Translations under genes and position numbers: made by a program
Origin: Mycolicibacterium sp. S2-37
GTDB taxonomy: Bacteria > Actinomycetota > Actinomycetes > Mycobacteriales > Mycobacteriaceae
Reading direction: 5' to 3'
Length of the DNA stretch: 64,000 nucleotides
NCBI RefSeq assembly: GCF_017352375.1
Contig: NZ_JAFEVR010000004.1
Span: 868,001 to 932,000 of the forward strand
Shown here: positions 22,080 to 30,769 of the stretch, in pieces
How the letters are laid out: each line of letters opens with the position of its first letter
Numbering within the stretch: the first letter of the stretch is position 1
The notes under the pieces: generated by a model
Databases searched by the model: none
The model's input: the letters and a program-made list of their open reading frames with translations, nothing else
Told to the model about the DNA's origin: nothing

Positions 22080-22865
22080 ATGAGCGCATTCGTGACGGGT
22101 CCGTCCAGCACCGGTGGCGACGACCTCCCCCTGACCGGGGAGCGGACCATCCCCGGCCTGGCCGAGGAGAACTACTGGTTCCGCCGTCACGAGGTCGTCT
22201 ATGCCCGTCTGACCGACCGCTGCGCAGGCCGTGACGTGCTCGAAGCGGGTTGCGGCGAGGGATACGGCGCCGATCTGATCGCCGATGTGGCCGGCAGCGT
22301 GATCGGACTGGATTACGACGAGGCGACGGTCGCTCACGTGCGCGCGCGCTACCCGCGGGTGGACGTCCGGCACGGAAATCTGGCCGACCTGCCCCTTCCC
22401 GACGGGTCGGTCGACGTCGTCGCCAACTTCCAGGTGATCGAGCATTTGTGGGATCAGCCACAGTTCGTCCGAGAGTGCCACCGCGTGCTGCGTCCGGGTG
22501 GGCTGCTGATGATGTCGACGCCGAACCGGATCACCTTCTCTCCTGGACTGGACACCCCGCTCAACCCGTTCCACACCCGGGAACTCAACGCCGCCGAACT
22601 CACCGACCTGCTCACCGGTGAAGGGTTCGCGATAGATGGGATGTACGGCGTTTTTCATGGCGAGCGGCTGCGCGAGCTCGACGCCCGCCACGGGGGTTCG
22701 ATCATCGAGGCGCAGGTCGCCCGCGCCGTTGCCGGCGCCCCGTGGTCCGACGAGCTGCTCGCCGATGTCGCTGCGGTGCGCACCGACGACTTCGATGTGC
22801 TCGACGCCGGCACCCGTGACATCGACGAGAGCCTCGACCTCGTCGCGATCGCGGTGCGACCGTGA
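22080..22865 (+). CDS. SAM-dependent methyltransferase (Rv3030-like)
   Basis: A class I methyltransferase of 261 residues in the methylglucose lipopolysaccharide cluster. Motif I is VLEAGCGEGYGADLIA, followed by the acidic end of strand 2 in GLDYDEATV, LPLPDGSVDVVANFQVIEHLWD (motif II region) and HRVLRPGGLLMMSTPN. Start ATG 22080; reading upstream crosses the intergenic operator. The stop overlaps the next gene (GTGA). Together with the two next genes it matches Rv3030-Rv3031-Rv3032, which makes 6-O-methylation of glucose residues a reasonable but unproven role. Confidence 0.85.
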   Translation: MSAFVTGPSSTGGDDLPLTGERTIPGLAEENYWFRRHEVVYARLTDRCAGRDVLEAGCGEGYGADLIADVAGSVIGLDYDEATVAHVRARYPRVDVRHGNLADLPLPDGSVDVVANFQVIEHLWDQPQFVRECHRVLRPGGLLMMSTPNRITFSPGLDTPLNPFHTRELNAAELTDLLTGEGFAIDGMYGVFHGERLRELDARHGGSIIEAQVARAVAGAPWSDELLADVAAVRTDDFDVLDAGTRDIDESLDLVAIAVRP

Positions 22866-24430
22866 GTGACGACGCATCTGCGGTACCGGGGCTGTTCACC
22901 CTGGTCCTGCACACCCATCTGCCCTGGCTCGCCCACCACGGCCGCTGGCCGGTCGGCGAGGAGTGGCTCTACCAGTCGTGGTCGGCGTCGTATCTGCCGC
23001 TGCTGCGGGTGCTGCGAACACTGGCCGCAGAGGATCGCTCACATCTGCTGACCCTGGGCATGACGCCGGTGGTGACCGCCCAGCTCGATGACCCGTACTG
23101 CCTGACCGGGATGCACCACTGGCTGGCCAATTGGCGGCTGCGCGCCCTCGAGGCGGCGACGCTGCGCACCTCGACCGACAGCACACCCGCGTGTGCGCCG
23201 GACGCACTGCGCGTGTTCGGCGCCCGCGAGCAGGCCGAAGCGGACCAGGCCCTCGACGACTTCACGGCGCTGTGGAGTCACGGCGGCAGCCCGTTGCTGC
23301 GCGAGCTGCTCGATGCGGACACCGTCGAGCTTCTCGGCGGTCCGCTGTCCCATCCGTTCCAGCCGCTGCTCAATCCGCGGCTGCGGGAATTCGCGCTGAA
23401 CGAGGGCCTGGCCGACGCCCACCAGCGGTTCGCGCATACGCCCCGCGGCATCTGGGCCCCCGAATGTGCCTACGCACCCGGAATGGAGGCGGGATACGCC
23501 GCGGCGGGCGTCGGTCACTTCATGGTCGACGGTCCGTCACTGCACGGCGACACCGCGCTGGGCCGACCCGTCGGCGACTCGGACGTGATCGCGTTCGGCA
23601 GGGATCTGCAGGTCAGCTACCGCGTGTGGTCCCCGAAGTCGGGCTACCCCGGTCATCCCGCCTACCGCGATTTCCATACCTACGACCACGTGACGGGGCT
23701 CAAACCGGCCCGCGTGACCGGGCGCAACGTCGCATCGGCCGACAAAGCGCCCTACGATCCGCAGCGCGCCGACCACGCCGTGGACGGGCACGTCGCCGAC
23801 TTCGTCGACGTGGTGCGCCGGCGGTTGATCGACGAGAGCGCGCGCATCGGCAGGCCGGCCCACGTCATCGCCGCGTTCGACACCGAACTGTTCGGCCACT
23901 GGTGGTACGAGGGTCCGGTGTGGCTGGCCCGGGTGCTGCGCGCCCTACCGGCCGCCGGTGTGCGGGTCGGCACCCTCGCCGACGCGGTCGATGACGGATT
24001 CGTCGGCGCGACAACGGCATTGCCACCGAGCTCGTGGGGTTCGGGTAAGGACTGGCAGGTGTGGGCGGGCGATCAGGTGTCGGATCTGGTGCAGCTCAAC
24101 ACCGAGGTCGTCGACACCGCTCTGGGCACCGTCGACAAGGCGCTGACCCAGCACGCATCGGTGGGTGCACCCACCCCCCGAGACACCGTCGCCGACCAGA
24201 TCCTGCGCGAGGCGCTGCTCACGGTGTCCAGCGACTGGCCGTTCATGGTCAGCAAGGACTCCGCGGCCGACTACGCGCGCTACCGGGCACATCTGCACGC
24301 CCACGCCACCCGGGAGATCTCCGACGCGCTCGCCGCCGGACGCCGTGAGCAGGCGCAGCGCCTCGCCGACGGGTGGAACCGCGCCGACGGCCTGTTCGGC
24401 GCTCTCGACGCACGCCGGCTACCCCGATGA
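22862..24430 (+). CDS. GH57-family alpha-glucan branching enzyme (Rv3031-like)
   Basis: A 522-residue glycoside hydrolase family 57 protein. FTLVLHTHLPWLAHHG at the N-terminus is conserved region 1. The probable nucleophile Glu lies in GIWAPECAYAPG and the acid Asp in IAAFDTELFGHWWYEG. These match GH57 1,4-alpha-glucan branching enzymes. Start GTG 22862 overlaps the methyltransferase stop, and the glycosyltransferase starts 4 bases after this stop, so the three form an operon. The enzyme probably shapes the methylglucose polysaccharide or glycogen in the cytoplasm. Confidence 0.9.
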   Translation: MSDDASAVPGLFTLVLHTHLPWLAHHGRWPVGEEWLYQSWSASYLPLLRVLRTLAAEDRSHLLTLGMTPVVTAQLDDPYCLTGMHHWLANWRLRALEAATLRTSTDSTPACAPDALRVFGAREQAEADQALDDFTALWSHGGSPLLRELLDADTVELLGGPLSHPFQPLLNPRLREFALNEGLADAHQRFAHTPRGIWAPECAYAPGMEAGYAAAGVGHFMVDGPSLHGDTALGRPVGDSDVIAFGRDLQVSYRVWSPKSGYPGHPAYRDFHTYDHVTGLKPARVTGRNVASADKAPYDPQRADHAVDGHVADFVDVVRRRLIDESARIGRPAHVIAAFDTELFGHWWYEGPVWLARVLRALPAAGVRVGTLADAVDDGFVGATTALPPSSWGSGKDWQVWAGDQVSDLVQLNTEVVDTALGTVDKALTQHASVGAPTPRDTVADQILREALLTVSSDWPFMVSKDSAADYARYRAHLHAHATREISDALAAGRREQAQRLADGWNRADGLFGALDARRLPR

Positions 24431-24434
24431 CGAC

Positions 24435-25676
24435 GTGAAGGTCCTGCTGGTCTCGTGGGAGTACCCGCCGGTGGTCATCGGCGGACTGGGACGGCATGTC
24501 CACCACCTCGCCACCGAGCTGGCGGCGGCCGGACACGAGGTCGTCGTGCTCGCGCGGCGGCCCTTCGACACCGACCCCAGCACCCACCCGACCACCGACA
24601 CGATGAGCGACGGCGTGCGCGTGATCGCCGCCGCCCAGGATCCCCACGAGTTCCGGTTCGCCACCGACATGATGGCCTGGACGTTGGCGATGGGCCATGC
24701 GATGGTCCGCGCCGGGCTGGCACTCACCTCGCGCGGAGCGCCGTGGCGACCCGACGTGGTGCACGCCCACGACTGGCTGGTCGCCCACCCGGCGATCACG
24801 CTCGCGCAGTTCTACGACGTGCCGCTGGTGTCGACCATCCACGCGACCGAGGCGGGCAGACACTCGGGGTGGGTGTCGGGTTCGACCAGCCGTCAGGTGC
24901 ACGCGGTCGAATCGTGGCTGGTGCGCGAAAGCGATGCGCTGCTCACGTGTTCGGCCTCCATGCGCGACGAGATCTCCACACTCTTCGGTCCCGGGCTCGC
25001 GGACATCAAGGTCATCCGCAACGGCATCGACGCAGCGCGCTGGCCCTTCGCCCTGCGCCGGCCCCGCAACGGCCCGGCGGAGCTGCTGTATCTGGGCCGG
25101 CTCGAATACGAGAAGGGCGTGCACGACCTCATCGCCGCACTGCCGGCGATCCGGCGCGTCCACCCCGGCACCACCCTCACCATCGCCGGCGAGGGCACCC
25201 AACAGGACTGGCTGGTCGAACAGGCGCGCAGGTACAAGGTGCGCCGGGCGGTGACCTTCGCCGGTCATCTGGGCCACGACGATCTCGTCGGCGCGCTGCA
25301 CCGCGCCGACGCGGCGGTACTGCCGAGCCATTACGAACCGTTCGGCATCGTCGCTCTCGAGGCCGCAGCCACCGGCACACCCCTGGTGACTGCGGACGTC
25401 GGCGGTCTCGGCGAAGCGGTGATCGACGGCCAGACCGGGTTGTCGTTCCCGGCGCGCGATGTCGCTGAGATCGCGGCCGCCGTCAGGACGGTGCTGGACG
25501 ACCCGGCGGCGGCGCAGCAGCGGGCGATCGCCGCCCGCGACCGTCTGACGTCGGATTTCTCCTGGCAGACGGTCGCCGGGCAGACCGCTCAGGTCTATCT
25601 CGGCGCCAAGCGCCGCGAACGCGAACCGCTGGGCCGGGTGCCGGTCGCCGAGCAGGCGCTGCCCGGCCGTTCCTGA
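24435..25676 (+). CDS. Alpha-1,4-glucosyltransferase of GT4/GT5 type (Rv3032-like)
   Basis: A 413-residue retaining glycosyltransferase. The start GTG 24435 gives MKVLLVSWEYPPVVIGGLGRHV with the donor-loop GGLG motif. The C-terminal domain has LLYLGRLEYEKGVHDL and the nucleotide-binding ExxxxxxxE motif in EPFGIVALEAAATGTPLV. Length and context match Rv3032, an alpha-1,4-glucosyltransferase reported to elongate methylglucose lipopolysaccharide. It is the last gene of the three-gene operon; no terminator was clear after it. Confidence 0.9.
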   Translation: MKVLLVSWEYPPVVIGGLGRHVHHLATELAAAGHEVVVLARRPFDTDPSTHPTTDTMSDGVRVIAAAQDPHEFRFATDMMAWTLAMGHAMVRAGLALTSRGAPWRPDVVHAHDWLVAHPAITLAQFYDVPLVSTIHATEAGRHSGWVSGSTSRQVHAVESWLVRESDALLTCSASMRDEISTLFGPGLADIKVIRNGIDAARWPFALRRPRNGPAELLYLGRLEYEKGVHDLIAALPAIRRVHPGTTLTIAGEGTQQDWLVEQARRYKVRRAVTFAGHLGHDDLVGALHRADAAVLPSHYEPFGIVALEAAATGTPLVTADVGGLGEAVIDGQTGLSFPARDVAEIAAAVRTVLDDPAAAQQRAIAARDRLTSDFSWQTVAGQTAQVYLGAKRREREPLGRVPVAEQALPGRS

Positions 25677-25855
25677 TCCGCCGGATCCGACCGTTCCGGT
25701 GGGATTCGGCTCCGATCAGCGTGCCCGAGTTCCGTCGGTCGAAATCCCTCTAGTCACAATTTTCACAATTGGCACGTTTATCACATCCGTATCACGGGGA
25801 AGTCCCTTTCGGAGCTTCGGCTCCCTACCCACCACTGTCGAAAAGGACACCGCGA
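25677..25855 (+). promoter_or_regulatory. Leader region of the hypothetical gene at 25856, with an AT-rich patch
   Basis: Between 25741 and 25795 the composition drops well below the surrounding GC level, with TCACAATT repeated in close succession and ATCAC repeated around 25784-25796. It may be a promoter or upstream element for the gene at 25856. AAAAGGAC at 25841-25848 is the ribosome site. No regulator is suggested. Confidence 0.3.
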
Positions 25856-26326
25856 ATGAACACCGTCCTCTATGCCAGCCCGAACGGCGTCATCTACGAA
25901 ACCCGCGCGTACAGCACGGCCGAAATCGTCGAATTGATCGACGATCACGGTTTGGAGAATCTCTCCAGCCACGACCGGCAGTACGACTTCTGGTTCACGC
26001 CGTCGACCCGGCGGTGCCAGCAGGTGAACCGCCGTGCGATCGAACTCCTGCTGGCGACGACGTGCTTCACCGCGCGCACCGTTCCGCTGCTGCGCGGCGC
26101 CGTCGTGGTGGCCACCCATGACGCCGACGGTGACCTCGACGGGCTGAGCTGGCAGCAACTCGACGCTCTCGCCGAGGCCGGCCGGATGCTGTCGAAGCGG
26201 GACATGCGGATCCTGGACCGTCGGATCGAACGAGCCGACCGAAAGCTGCGCCGTCCCGCGAAGCCCGCCGCCTCCGCCGTTCCGGCCGCCGCCGAGGGCG
26301 TCATCAAGCTGCCGGTGCGGCACTGA
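25856..26326 (+). CDS. Conserved hypothetical protein
   Basis: A 156-residue protein I do not recognise. It begins MNTVLYASPNGVIYETRAYSTAEIVELIDDH, has a folded N-terminal part of about 110 residues (TRRCQQVNRRAIELLLATTCF and LRGAVVVATHDADGDLDGL) and a charged helical section with KRDMRILDRRIERADRKLRR, then an Ala/Pro-rich tail. No signal peptide or membrane segment was seen. Start ATG 25856 follows an AAAGGA ribosome site. It lies between the glucan operon and the convergent acetyltransferase gene, whose stop is 13 bases away. It may have a role in the same pathway, but nothing shows this. Confidence 0.65.
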   Translation: MNTVLYASPNGVIYETRAYSTAEIVELIDDHGLENLSSHDRQYDFWFTPSTRRCQQVNRRAIELLLATTCFTARTVPLLRGAVVVATHDADGDLDGLSWQQLDALAEAGRMLSKRDMRILDRRIERADRKLRRPAKPAASAVPAAAEGVIKLPVRH

Positions 26327-26338
26327 CCGTCGGTCTGC

Positions 26339-27076
26339 TCAGCGCGCTGCTTTCTTCCGCTCGATATCGGCCAGGGCCGCGGCCAATTCGGCGCGCTGAG
26401 CCGCCGAGGTCTCCCACGCGAGCTTGCGGTTCTTGACCACTTTGGCCGGTGCGCCGACCGCGATCGAGTAGTCGGGGATGTCGCCCTTGACCACCGCATG
26501 CGCGGCGAGTACGCACCCGCGGCCGACCGTGGTTCCGCGTAACACGGTCACCTTCGTCGCGACCCAGGTGTCGGGACCGATCCGTACCGGGCTCTTGACG
26601 ATGCCCTGATCTTTGATGGGCAGCTCGATGCTGTCCATCCGATGGTCGAAATCGCAGATGTAGCACCAGTCCGCCATCAGCACGGAATCGCCGAGTTCGA
26701 TGTCCAGATAGGTGTTGATGACGTTGTCGCGGCCCAGCACGACTTTGTCGCCGATACGCAGTGAACCCTCATGTGCGCGGATCGTGTTCTTGTCGCCGAT
26801 GTGCACCCACCGGCCGATCTCGAGTTGGGACAGCTCCGGGGTGGCCTGGATCTCGACGTTCTTGCCGAGAAACACCATGCCGCGGGTGATCACATGCGGA
26901 TTGGCCAGCTTGAATTTCAGCAGCCGCCAGTACCGGACCAGATACCACGGGGTGTAGGCGCGATTGGTGATCACCCATTTGACCGAGGCGGGTGTCAGGA
27001 AGCGGGCCTGACGAGGGTCACGCAGGCGCGAACCGCGCCAGCGCTTGTGCAGCGGCGCGCCCCACATCGTCGTCAT
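26339..27076 (-). CDS. Left-handed beta-helix acetyltransferase (Rv3034c-like)
   Basis: A hexapeptide-repeat acyltransferase of 245 residues. The repeats run from about residue 65 to 215 (VFLGKNVEIQ, IGRWVHIGDKNTI, LRIGDKVVLGRDNVI, VRIGPDTWVATKVTV, TVGRGCVLAAHAVV), with the CoA-binding end IAVGAPAKVVK. The start ATG 27076 (MTTMWGAPL) was chosen although the frame is open upstream. It diverges from the PQQ-propeller lipoprotein. In M. tuberculosis the same gene belongs to the methylglucose lipopolysaccharide region, so acetylation of that polymer is a likely role. Confidence 0.85.
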   Translation of the reverse strand: MTTMWGAPLHKRWRGSRLRDPRQARFLTPASVKWVITNRAYTPWYLVRYWRLLKFKLANPHVITRGMVFLGKNVEIQATPELSQLEIGRWVHIGDKNTIRAHEGSLRIGDKVVLGRDNVINTYLDIELGDSVLMADWCYICDFDHRMDSIELPIKDQGIVKSPVRIGPDTWVATKVTVLRGTTVGRGCVLAAHAVVKGDIPDYSIAVGAPAKVVKNRKLAWETSAAQRAELAAALADIERKKAAR

Positions 27077-27172
27077 GGCCGCAAAGCCTACGCGAGGCGT
27101 CCGGCCGCCCGGGTTACCCTCACGTGGGCTCCGATTCGAGGCCTCCGACGAGATCACCGACGAAAGGACACC

Positions 27173-28453
27173 GTGTTCCGGCGATTCCTGGTGCTGGTGA
27201 CATCGGCGCTCTCGGTGGGTGTGTTGGCAGGTTGCGGGACGACCGACTCGTGGGTCGAGGCGCGCCCGGCGCCAGGCTGGCCGGCGCAGTACGGCGATGC
27301 CGCCAATAGCAGTTACGCCGCTGTCGCCGGCGCGGATTCGCTCGAGCTCGAGTGGAGCCGTTCGGTCAAGGGGACCCTCGGTGCGGCGGTGGCACTGGGC
27401 GCGAGCGGCTATCTCGGTGCGAACGCCCAGACCGCAGGCGGGTGCTCGCTGATGGTGTGGGAGTTCGACAACAACGGTCGCCAGCGCTGGTGTACCCGAC
27501 TGGTCCAGGGTGGCGGCGGCGCCAGCCCATTGATGGACGGCTTCGACAACGTCTACGTCGGTCAGCCGGGAACGATGATCGCCTTCCCGTCGAACCAGTG
27601 GTATCGCTGGCGGCGTCCGGTGATCGGGATGCCCACCACCCCGCGCATCCTCTCGAGTGGTCAGCTGCTCGTGGTCACCCATCTGGGCCAGGTGCTGATT
27701 TTCGACGCGCACCGCGGAACTGTCGAGGGCACGCCGCTGGATCTGGTGGCCGTCGACCCGACCGATTCCGGCCGCGGGCTCGACGACTGCGCCGCCGCGC
27801 GTCGGGAGTGCCCGGTGGCCGCGGCGCCCGCGTTCTCGGCGGCCGGGAACATCGTGGTGCTCAGCCTCTGGGAACCCGGGGCTGAGGCGCCGGTACTCGT
27901 CGGGCTGACCTATCGCCCCGGCCAGACCCCGCTGCTGTCCCGCGAGTGGACTTCCGACGCGGTCGGCCGCGGCCCGCTGGCCAGCCCGGTGCTCTCGGGC
28001 GACGGAGCCACTGTGTACGTCAACGGCCGGGACAAGAAGCTGTGGGCGATCGACACCGCGGACGGTTCGGCGAAGTGGTCGGTGCCGCTGGAGTACCTGG
28101 CGCAGACCCCGCCGTCGGTGTCACCCGACGGGTTGGTGATCGCCGGAGGTGGACCGGGGGCGAGACTGACGGCCATCCGCGACCGCGGGGACCGCGGCGA
28201 GGTGGTGTGGACCCGCGACGACGTCGAACCGCTCACCACGTCGAGCCGCGCCGGTGACGTCGCCTACACCGTCACCACCGGCGGGGGTCGAGGCCAGGCT
28301 CTGCTGGTGTTCGACCCCGCCGACGGACGGACGGTGAACAGTTATCCGCTTCCCGAGGCGACCGGCTTCCCGGTCGGGGTGTCGATCGGCCAGGACGGTC
28401 GGGTGGTCGCAGCCACCAGCGACGGGCAGGTCTACGGGTTCGCCCCGGAATAG
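27173..28453 (+). CDS. Lipoprotein with PQQ-like beta-propeller (Rv3035-like)
   Basis: A 426-residue exported protein. The signal peptide MFRRFLVLVTSALSVGVLAGC has a good lipobox (LAGC, Cys21). The mature protein has PQQ/WD-like repeats, for example YVNGRDKKLWAIDTADGSAKWS and IVVLSLWEPG, that form a beta-propeller. Start GTG 27173 follows AAAGGAC. It is divergent from the acetyltransferase and convergent with the TB22.2-like gene. It probably sits on the outer face of the membrane as a binding scaffold. Substrate unknown. Confidence 0.85.
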   Translation: MFRRFLVLVTSALSVGVLAGCGTTDSWVEARPAPGWPAQYGDAANSSYAAVAGADSLELEWSRSVKGTLGAAVALGASGYLGANAQTAGGCSLMVWEFDNNGRQRWCTRLVQGGGGASPLMDGFDNVYVGQPGTMIAFPSNQWYRWRRPVIGMPTTPRILSSGQLLVVTHLGQVLIFDAHRGTVEGTPLDLVAVDPTDSGRGLDDCAAARRECPVAAAPAFSAAGNIVVLSLWEPGAEAPVLVGLTYRPGQTPLLSREWTSDAVGRGPLASPVLSGDGATVYVNGRDKKLWAIDTADGSAKWSVPLEYLAQTPPSVSPDGLVIAGGGPGARLTAIRDRGDRGEVVWTRDDVEPLTTSSRAGDVAYTVTTGGGRGQALLVFDPADGRTVNSYPLPEATGFPVGVSIGQDGRVVAATSDGQVYGFAPE

Positions 28454-28473
28454 TTCCGCCCGGTGATGAGCGT

Positions 28474-29178
28474 CTAGGGCAGCGCGAGAATCGGCGCGAG
28501 CACCGTTCGCGGGACGGTGGCCTGTGTGGCGCCGGCTGATTCCGGCAGCAACTCGCCCTGGCCGAAGAAGAACGTCACCGCATCGTCGGTGATCGCGAAG
28601 TTCTGGTAGTTCTGCGGGTCGAGGCCGTCGGCGGGCGGCACCGGCTGGTCGATGCCCGTGGTGGTCTGCAGCTGGCTCTGCACCGCGGGGAACACGACGT
28701 CCAGCGGACGCGATCCGGGCCGGAACAGGGTGTCGAAGGTGATCGGCGCCTTGGCCGCAAGGTCGTAGTTGAACGCCTTGAACCAGGTCTGCGGGTGCGC
28801 GCCGCCGACGTTCTGATAGATCTCCAGGACCAGGCTCTGGGTACCCCGCGGCGCCAGCCCCGAGTGGTAGGCGGTGCCCTTTGCGTCCAGGACATAGGGC
28901 AGCCCGCGTGAACCCGGCATCTCCGACACGTTGACGAACCCGTCCCGGGTCTCGATGAGATACGCCGCGATCGCCTGTTCGTCGGGGTAACCGGCGGGGA
29001 AGCTGAAGTCGAGCGTGTAATTCGGGGTCGCGACGTGCACCTGGCAGCTCTGGGTGCTGTCGAGCGCTCCGCCGAGGTCGGCGCACGCGGTCTGGGCCGA
29101 CGCCACCGGGCATGCCAGCACGGCAGCGGTCAGCGCTGCGGCGGCGAGCGGGACCAGGGCCCGCAGGTTTCGCTTCAT
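28474..29178 (-). CDS. Secreted protein with DUF3298/RsiV-like domain (TB22.2-like, Rv3036c)
   Basis: A 234-residue secreted protein. The first 28 residues form a Sec signal peptide (MKRNLRALVPLAAAALTAAVLA, cleavage after VASA). The mature part contains CADLGGALDSTQSCQ with two cysteines, and a C-terminal domain (FKAFNYDLAAKAPITFDTLF ... YQNFAITDDAVTFFF) of the DUF3298 type seen in RsiV and Mpt64-like proteins. Start ATG 29178. It marks the left boundary of the ESX-1 insert. Function unknown; it resembles secreted antigen TB22.2. Confidence 0.85.
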   Translation of the reverse strand: MKRNLRALVPLAAAALTAAVLACPVASAQTACADLGGALDSTQSCQVHVATPNYTLDFSFPAGYPDEQAIAAYLIETRDGFVNVSEMPGSRGLPYVLDAKGTAYHSGLAPRGTQSLVLEIYQNVGGAHPQTWFKAFNYDLAAKAPITFDTLFRPGSRPLDVVFPAVQSQLQTTTGIDQPVPPADGLDPQNYQNFAITDDAVTFFFGQGELLPESAGATQATVPRTVLAPILALP

Positions 29179-29200
29179 GTCTTCTCTGCACACCTCACCT

Positions 29201-29220
29201 GTGCGGCGTGGACGCCGCAC
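29201..29220. repeat. Perfect inverted repeat at the ESX-1 left boundary
   Basis: GTGCGGCG at 29201-29208 and CGCCGCAC at 29213-29220 with a TGGA loop. It is 23 bases upstream of the TB22.2-like start and 152 bases upstream of eccE1. It could be a leader hairpin for the secreted protein, an operator, or a remnant from the event that brought in the ESX-1 locus. Confidence 0.5.
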
Positions 29221-29324
29221 GAGCCACCAGCGTACGTGCCTCGTTGACGTGACTGTCGGCACACGATCACGGTCGCCCGCGGTCACTTCACACCGACGGG
29301 TAGTGGCGGCGCACAACAGGGGGC

Positions 29325-29375
29325 ATGATCTCAGGCATGACGACGAGCGCGCCGGCGCGCGGACGGCGCCGATGA
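29325..29375 (+). other. Short upstream open frame overlapping the eccE1 start
   Basis: An open frame of 16 codons (ATG 29325; an inner ATG at 29337 gives 12) ends with TGA overlapping the eccE1 ATG (ATGA at 29372-29375). Its product would be Ala/Arg-rich. Such frames can couple translation of the following gene. No independent evidence that it is made. Confidence 0.25.
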
Positions 29376-30769
29376 CGCTGCTGAGATCGTTCGGGCTGCG
29401 ACTCGGCGCCGGCGTCGCTGTGGTGGCGGCGATCCTGGTCCCGCTCGGGCTCGTCCTGTTCTGGGGCACCCACTTTCAATGGTGGGCGGTCGGCACACTG
29501 ACGGCATCCGGCCTCTGCACTGCGGTGACGTTCCGCGGCCGCACCGTCATCGGTTGGGGCGTAGCGATTCTCGCGTGGATCTTTCGGCACCGTCGCGCTC
29601 CGTCGGCGCCGACCGAGCCACTCATCGGCACCGTGGCCATGCCGGGTACCCACGTGGCAGTGCGTTGGGACGACGGGCTTCTCGTGGCCCTCATCGAGCT
29701 CGTCCCGCGGCCGTTCACCCCCACGGTCGTGGTCGACGGGACTGCGCGCACCGACGACGAGGTCGACACCCGGCTGGTGGAACGCCTGCTGTCGGTGCAC
29801 TGCCCCGACCTGAGCGCCGACATCGTGTCCGCTGGGTACCGCATCGGCGGGCACGCTGCGCCACCGGTTTTGGAGCACTACGCCGAATTGGTCGGTACCG
29901 ATCCGGCGCCCGCGCACCGCCGAACGTGGATCATGCTGCGAGCCGACCCGCGCCGGGCCCACCAGTCGGCGCAGCGCCGCCAGTCCGGATTCGCCGGTCA
30001 GGTCCGCTATCTGGTGGCATCGACGACGCGGCTGGCCAACCTGCTGTCGAGCAGCGGCGTCGACGCCCAGTGCGAGCGCAGCTTCGACGAGTTCGACGCT
30101 GCCACCGCGATCGACTTCCGGCGCGAAGGCTGGTCGAAGGTTCGGGGCCGCACCACCTTCACTGCCGCCTACACCGCGGCCGGCGGGCCGGACGTGTGGT
30201 GGGCGGCACCGGCGGACCGCACGATCACGCGGATCATCGTCGAGGCGGGCGTCGCGCCCCGGTCGGTGGTCCTGCTGACCGGATCGGTCAAACCCAAACG
30301 CCCGAAGGGGTTTACCCGGGTGTCGGGCGGGCAGCGTGCCGCGGTGCGGCGCGGGAGCGTCCCGGTCACCGATCGGCACCATCAGGTGCCCATCGGGTCG
30401 GCGGGTGTCCTCGTGGGCCGGACGACGCGCGGCCACCACGTGTACCTGCCGTTCGACGACGTCGACGTCAGCCTGGACATCGACGGTGAAGACACCTTCA
30501 CCCAATTCGTCACGCACGCTGCCGGAGCGGGCGGACGAGTGACGCTGTCACCGCAGTACAGCCAGCTCGCCGCGTCGATCGGCGCGGAAATCGGGCCGGA
30601 GGTCAAGGTGGCGTGGCCGAGGGCGGCCACCTTCCTGGAACCCGCGTCCGGTACGGAGCGGGTCATGCTGCACCCCAACCGGATCAAGACCCCGCGGCAC
30701 GGCGGATTGACCATCCGGCCCATCAGCGCGTCCGAGGACAGCCCTTACGAACCGGCTTCTCCCCGGTAG
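29372..30769 (+). CDS. eccE1: ESX-1 type VII secretion protein EccE1
   Basis: Component of the ESX-1 membrane complex, at the periphery of the EccB-C-D core. The 465 residues match EccE1 (462 in M. tuberculosis) along the whole length: two N-terminal membrane segments (about 10-30 and 38-56), then HVAVRWDDGLLVALIELVPRPFTPTVVVDG, CPDLSADIVSAGYRIG and LPIGSAGVLVG-like IGSAGVLVG. Start ATG 29372. In known loci eccE1 sits between espB and mycP1 on the opposite strand to espE; here it stands alone at the left end and points inward. It overlaps the convergent espJ by 25 bases. No sign of decay. Confidence 0.93.
   Translation: MTLLRSFGLRLGAGVAVVAAILVPLGLVLFWGTHFQWWAVGTLTASGLCTAVTFRGRTVIGWGVAILAWIFRHRRAPSAPTEPLIGTVAMPGTHVAVRWDDGLLVALIELVPRPFTPTVVVDGTARTDDEVDTRLVERLLSVHCPDLSADIVSAGYRIGGHAAPPVLEHYAELVGTDPAPAHRRTWIMLRADPRRAHQSAQRRQSGFAGQVRYLVASTTRLANLLSSSGVDAQCERSFDEFDAATAIDFRREGWSKVRGRTTFTAAYTAAGGPDVWWAAPADRTITRIIVEAGVAPRSVVLLTGSVKPKRPKGFTRVSGGQRAAVRRGSVPVTDRHHQVPIGSAGVLVGRTTRGHHVYLPFDDVDVSLDIDGEDTFTQFVTHAAGAGGRVTLSPQYSQLAASIGAEIGPEVKVAWPRAATFLEPASGTERVMLHPNRIKTPRHGGLTIRPISASEDSPYEPASPR

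Noticed and set aside
29054..29371. Longer eccE1 starting upstream
   Set aside because: The extension overlaps the divergent TB22.2-like gene and does not match EccE1; the recognised protein begins at ATG 29372.
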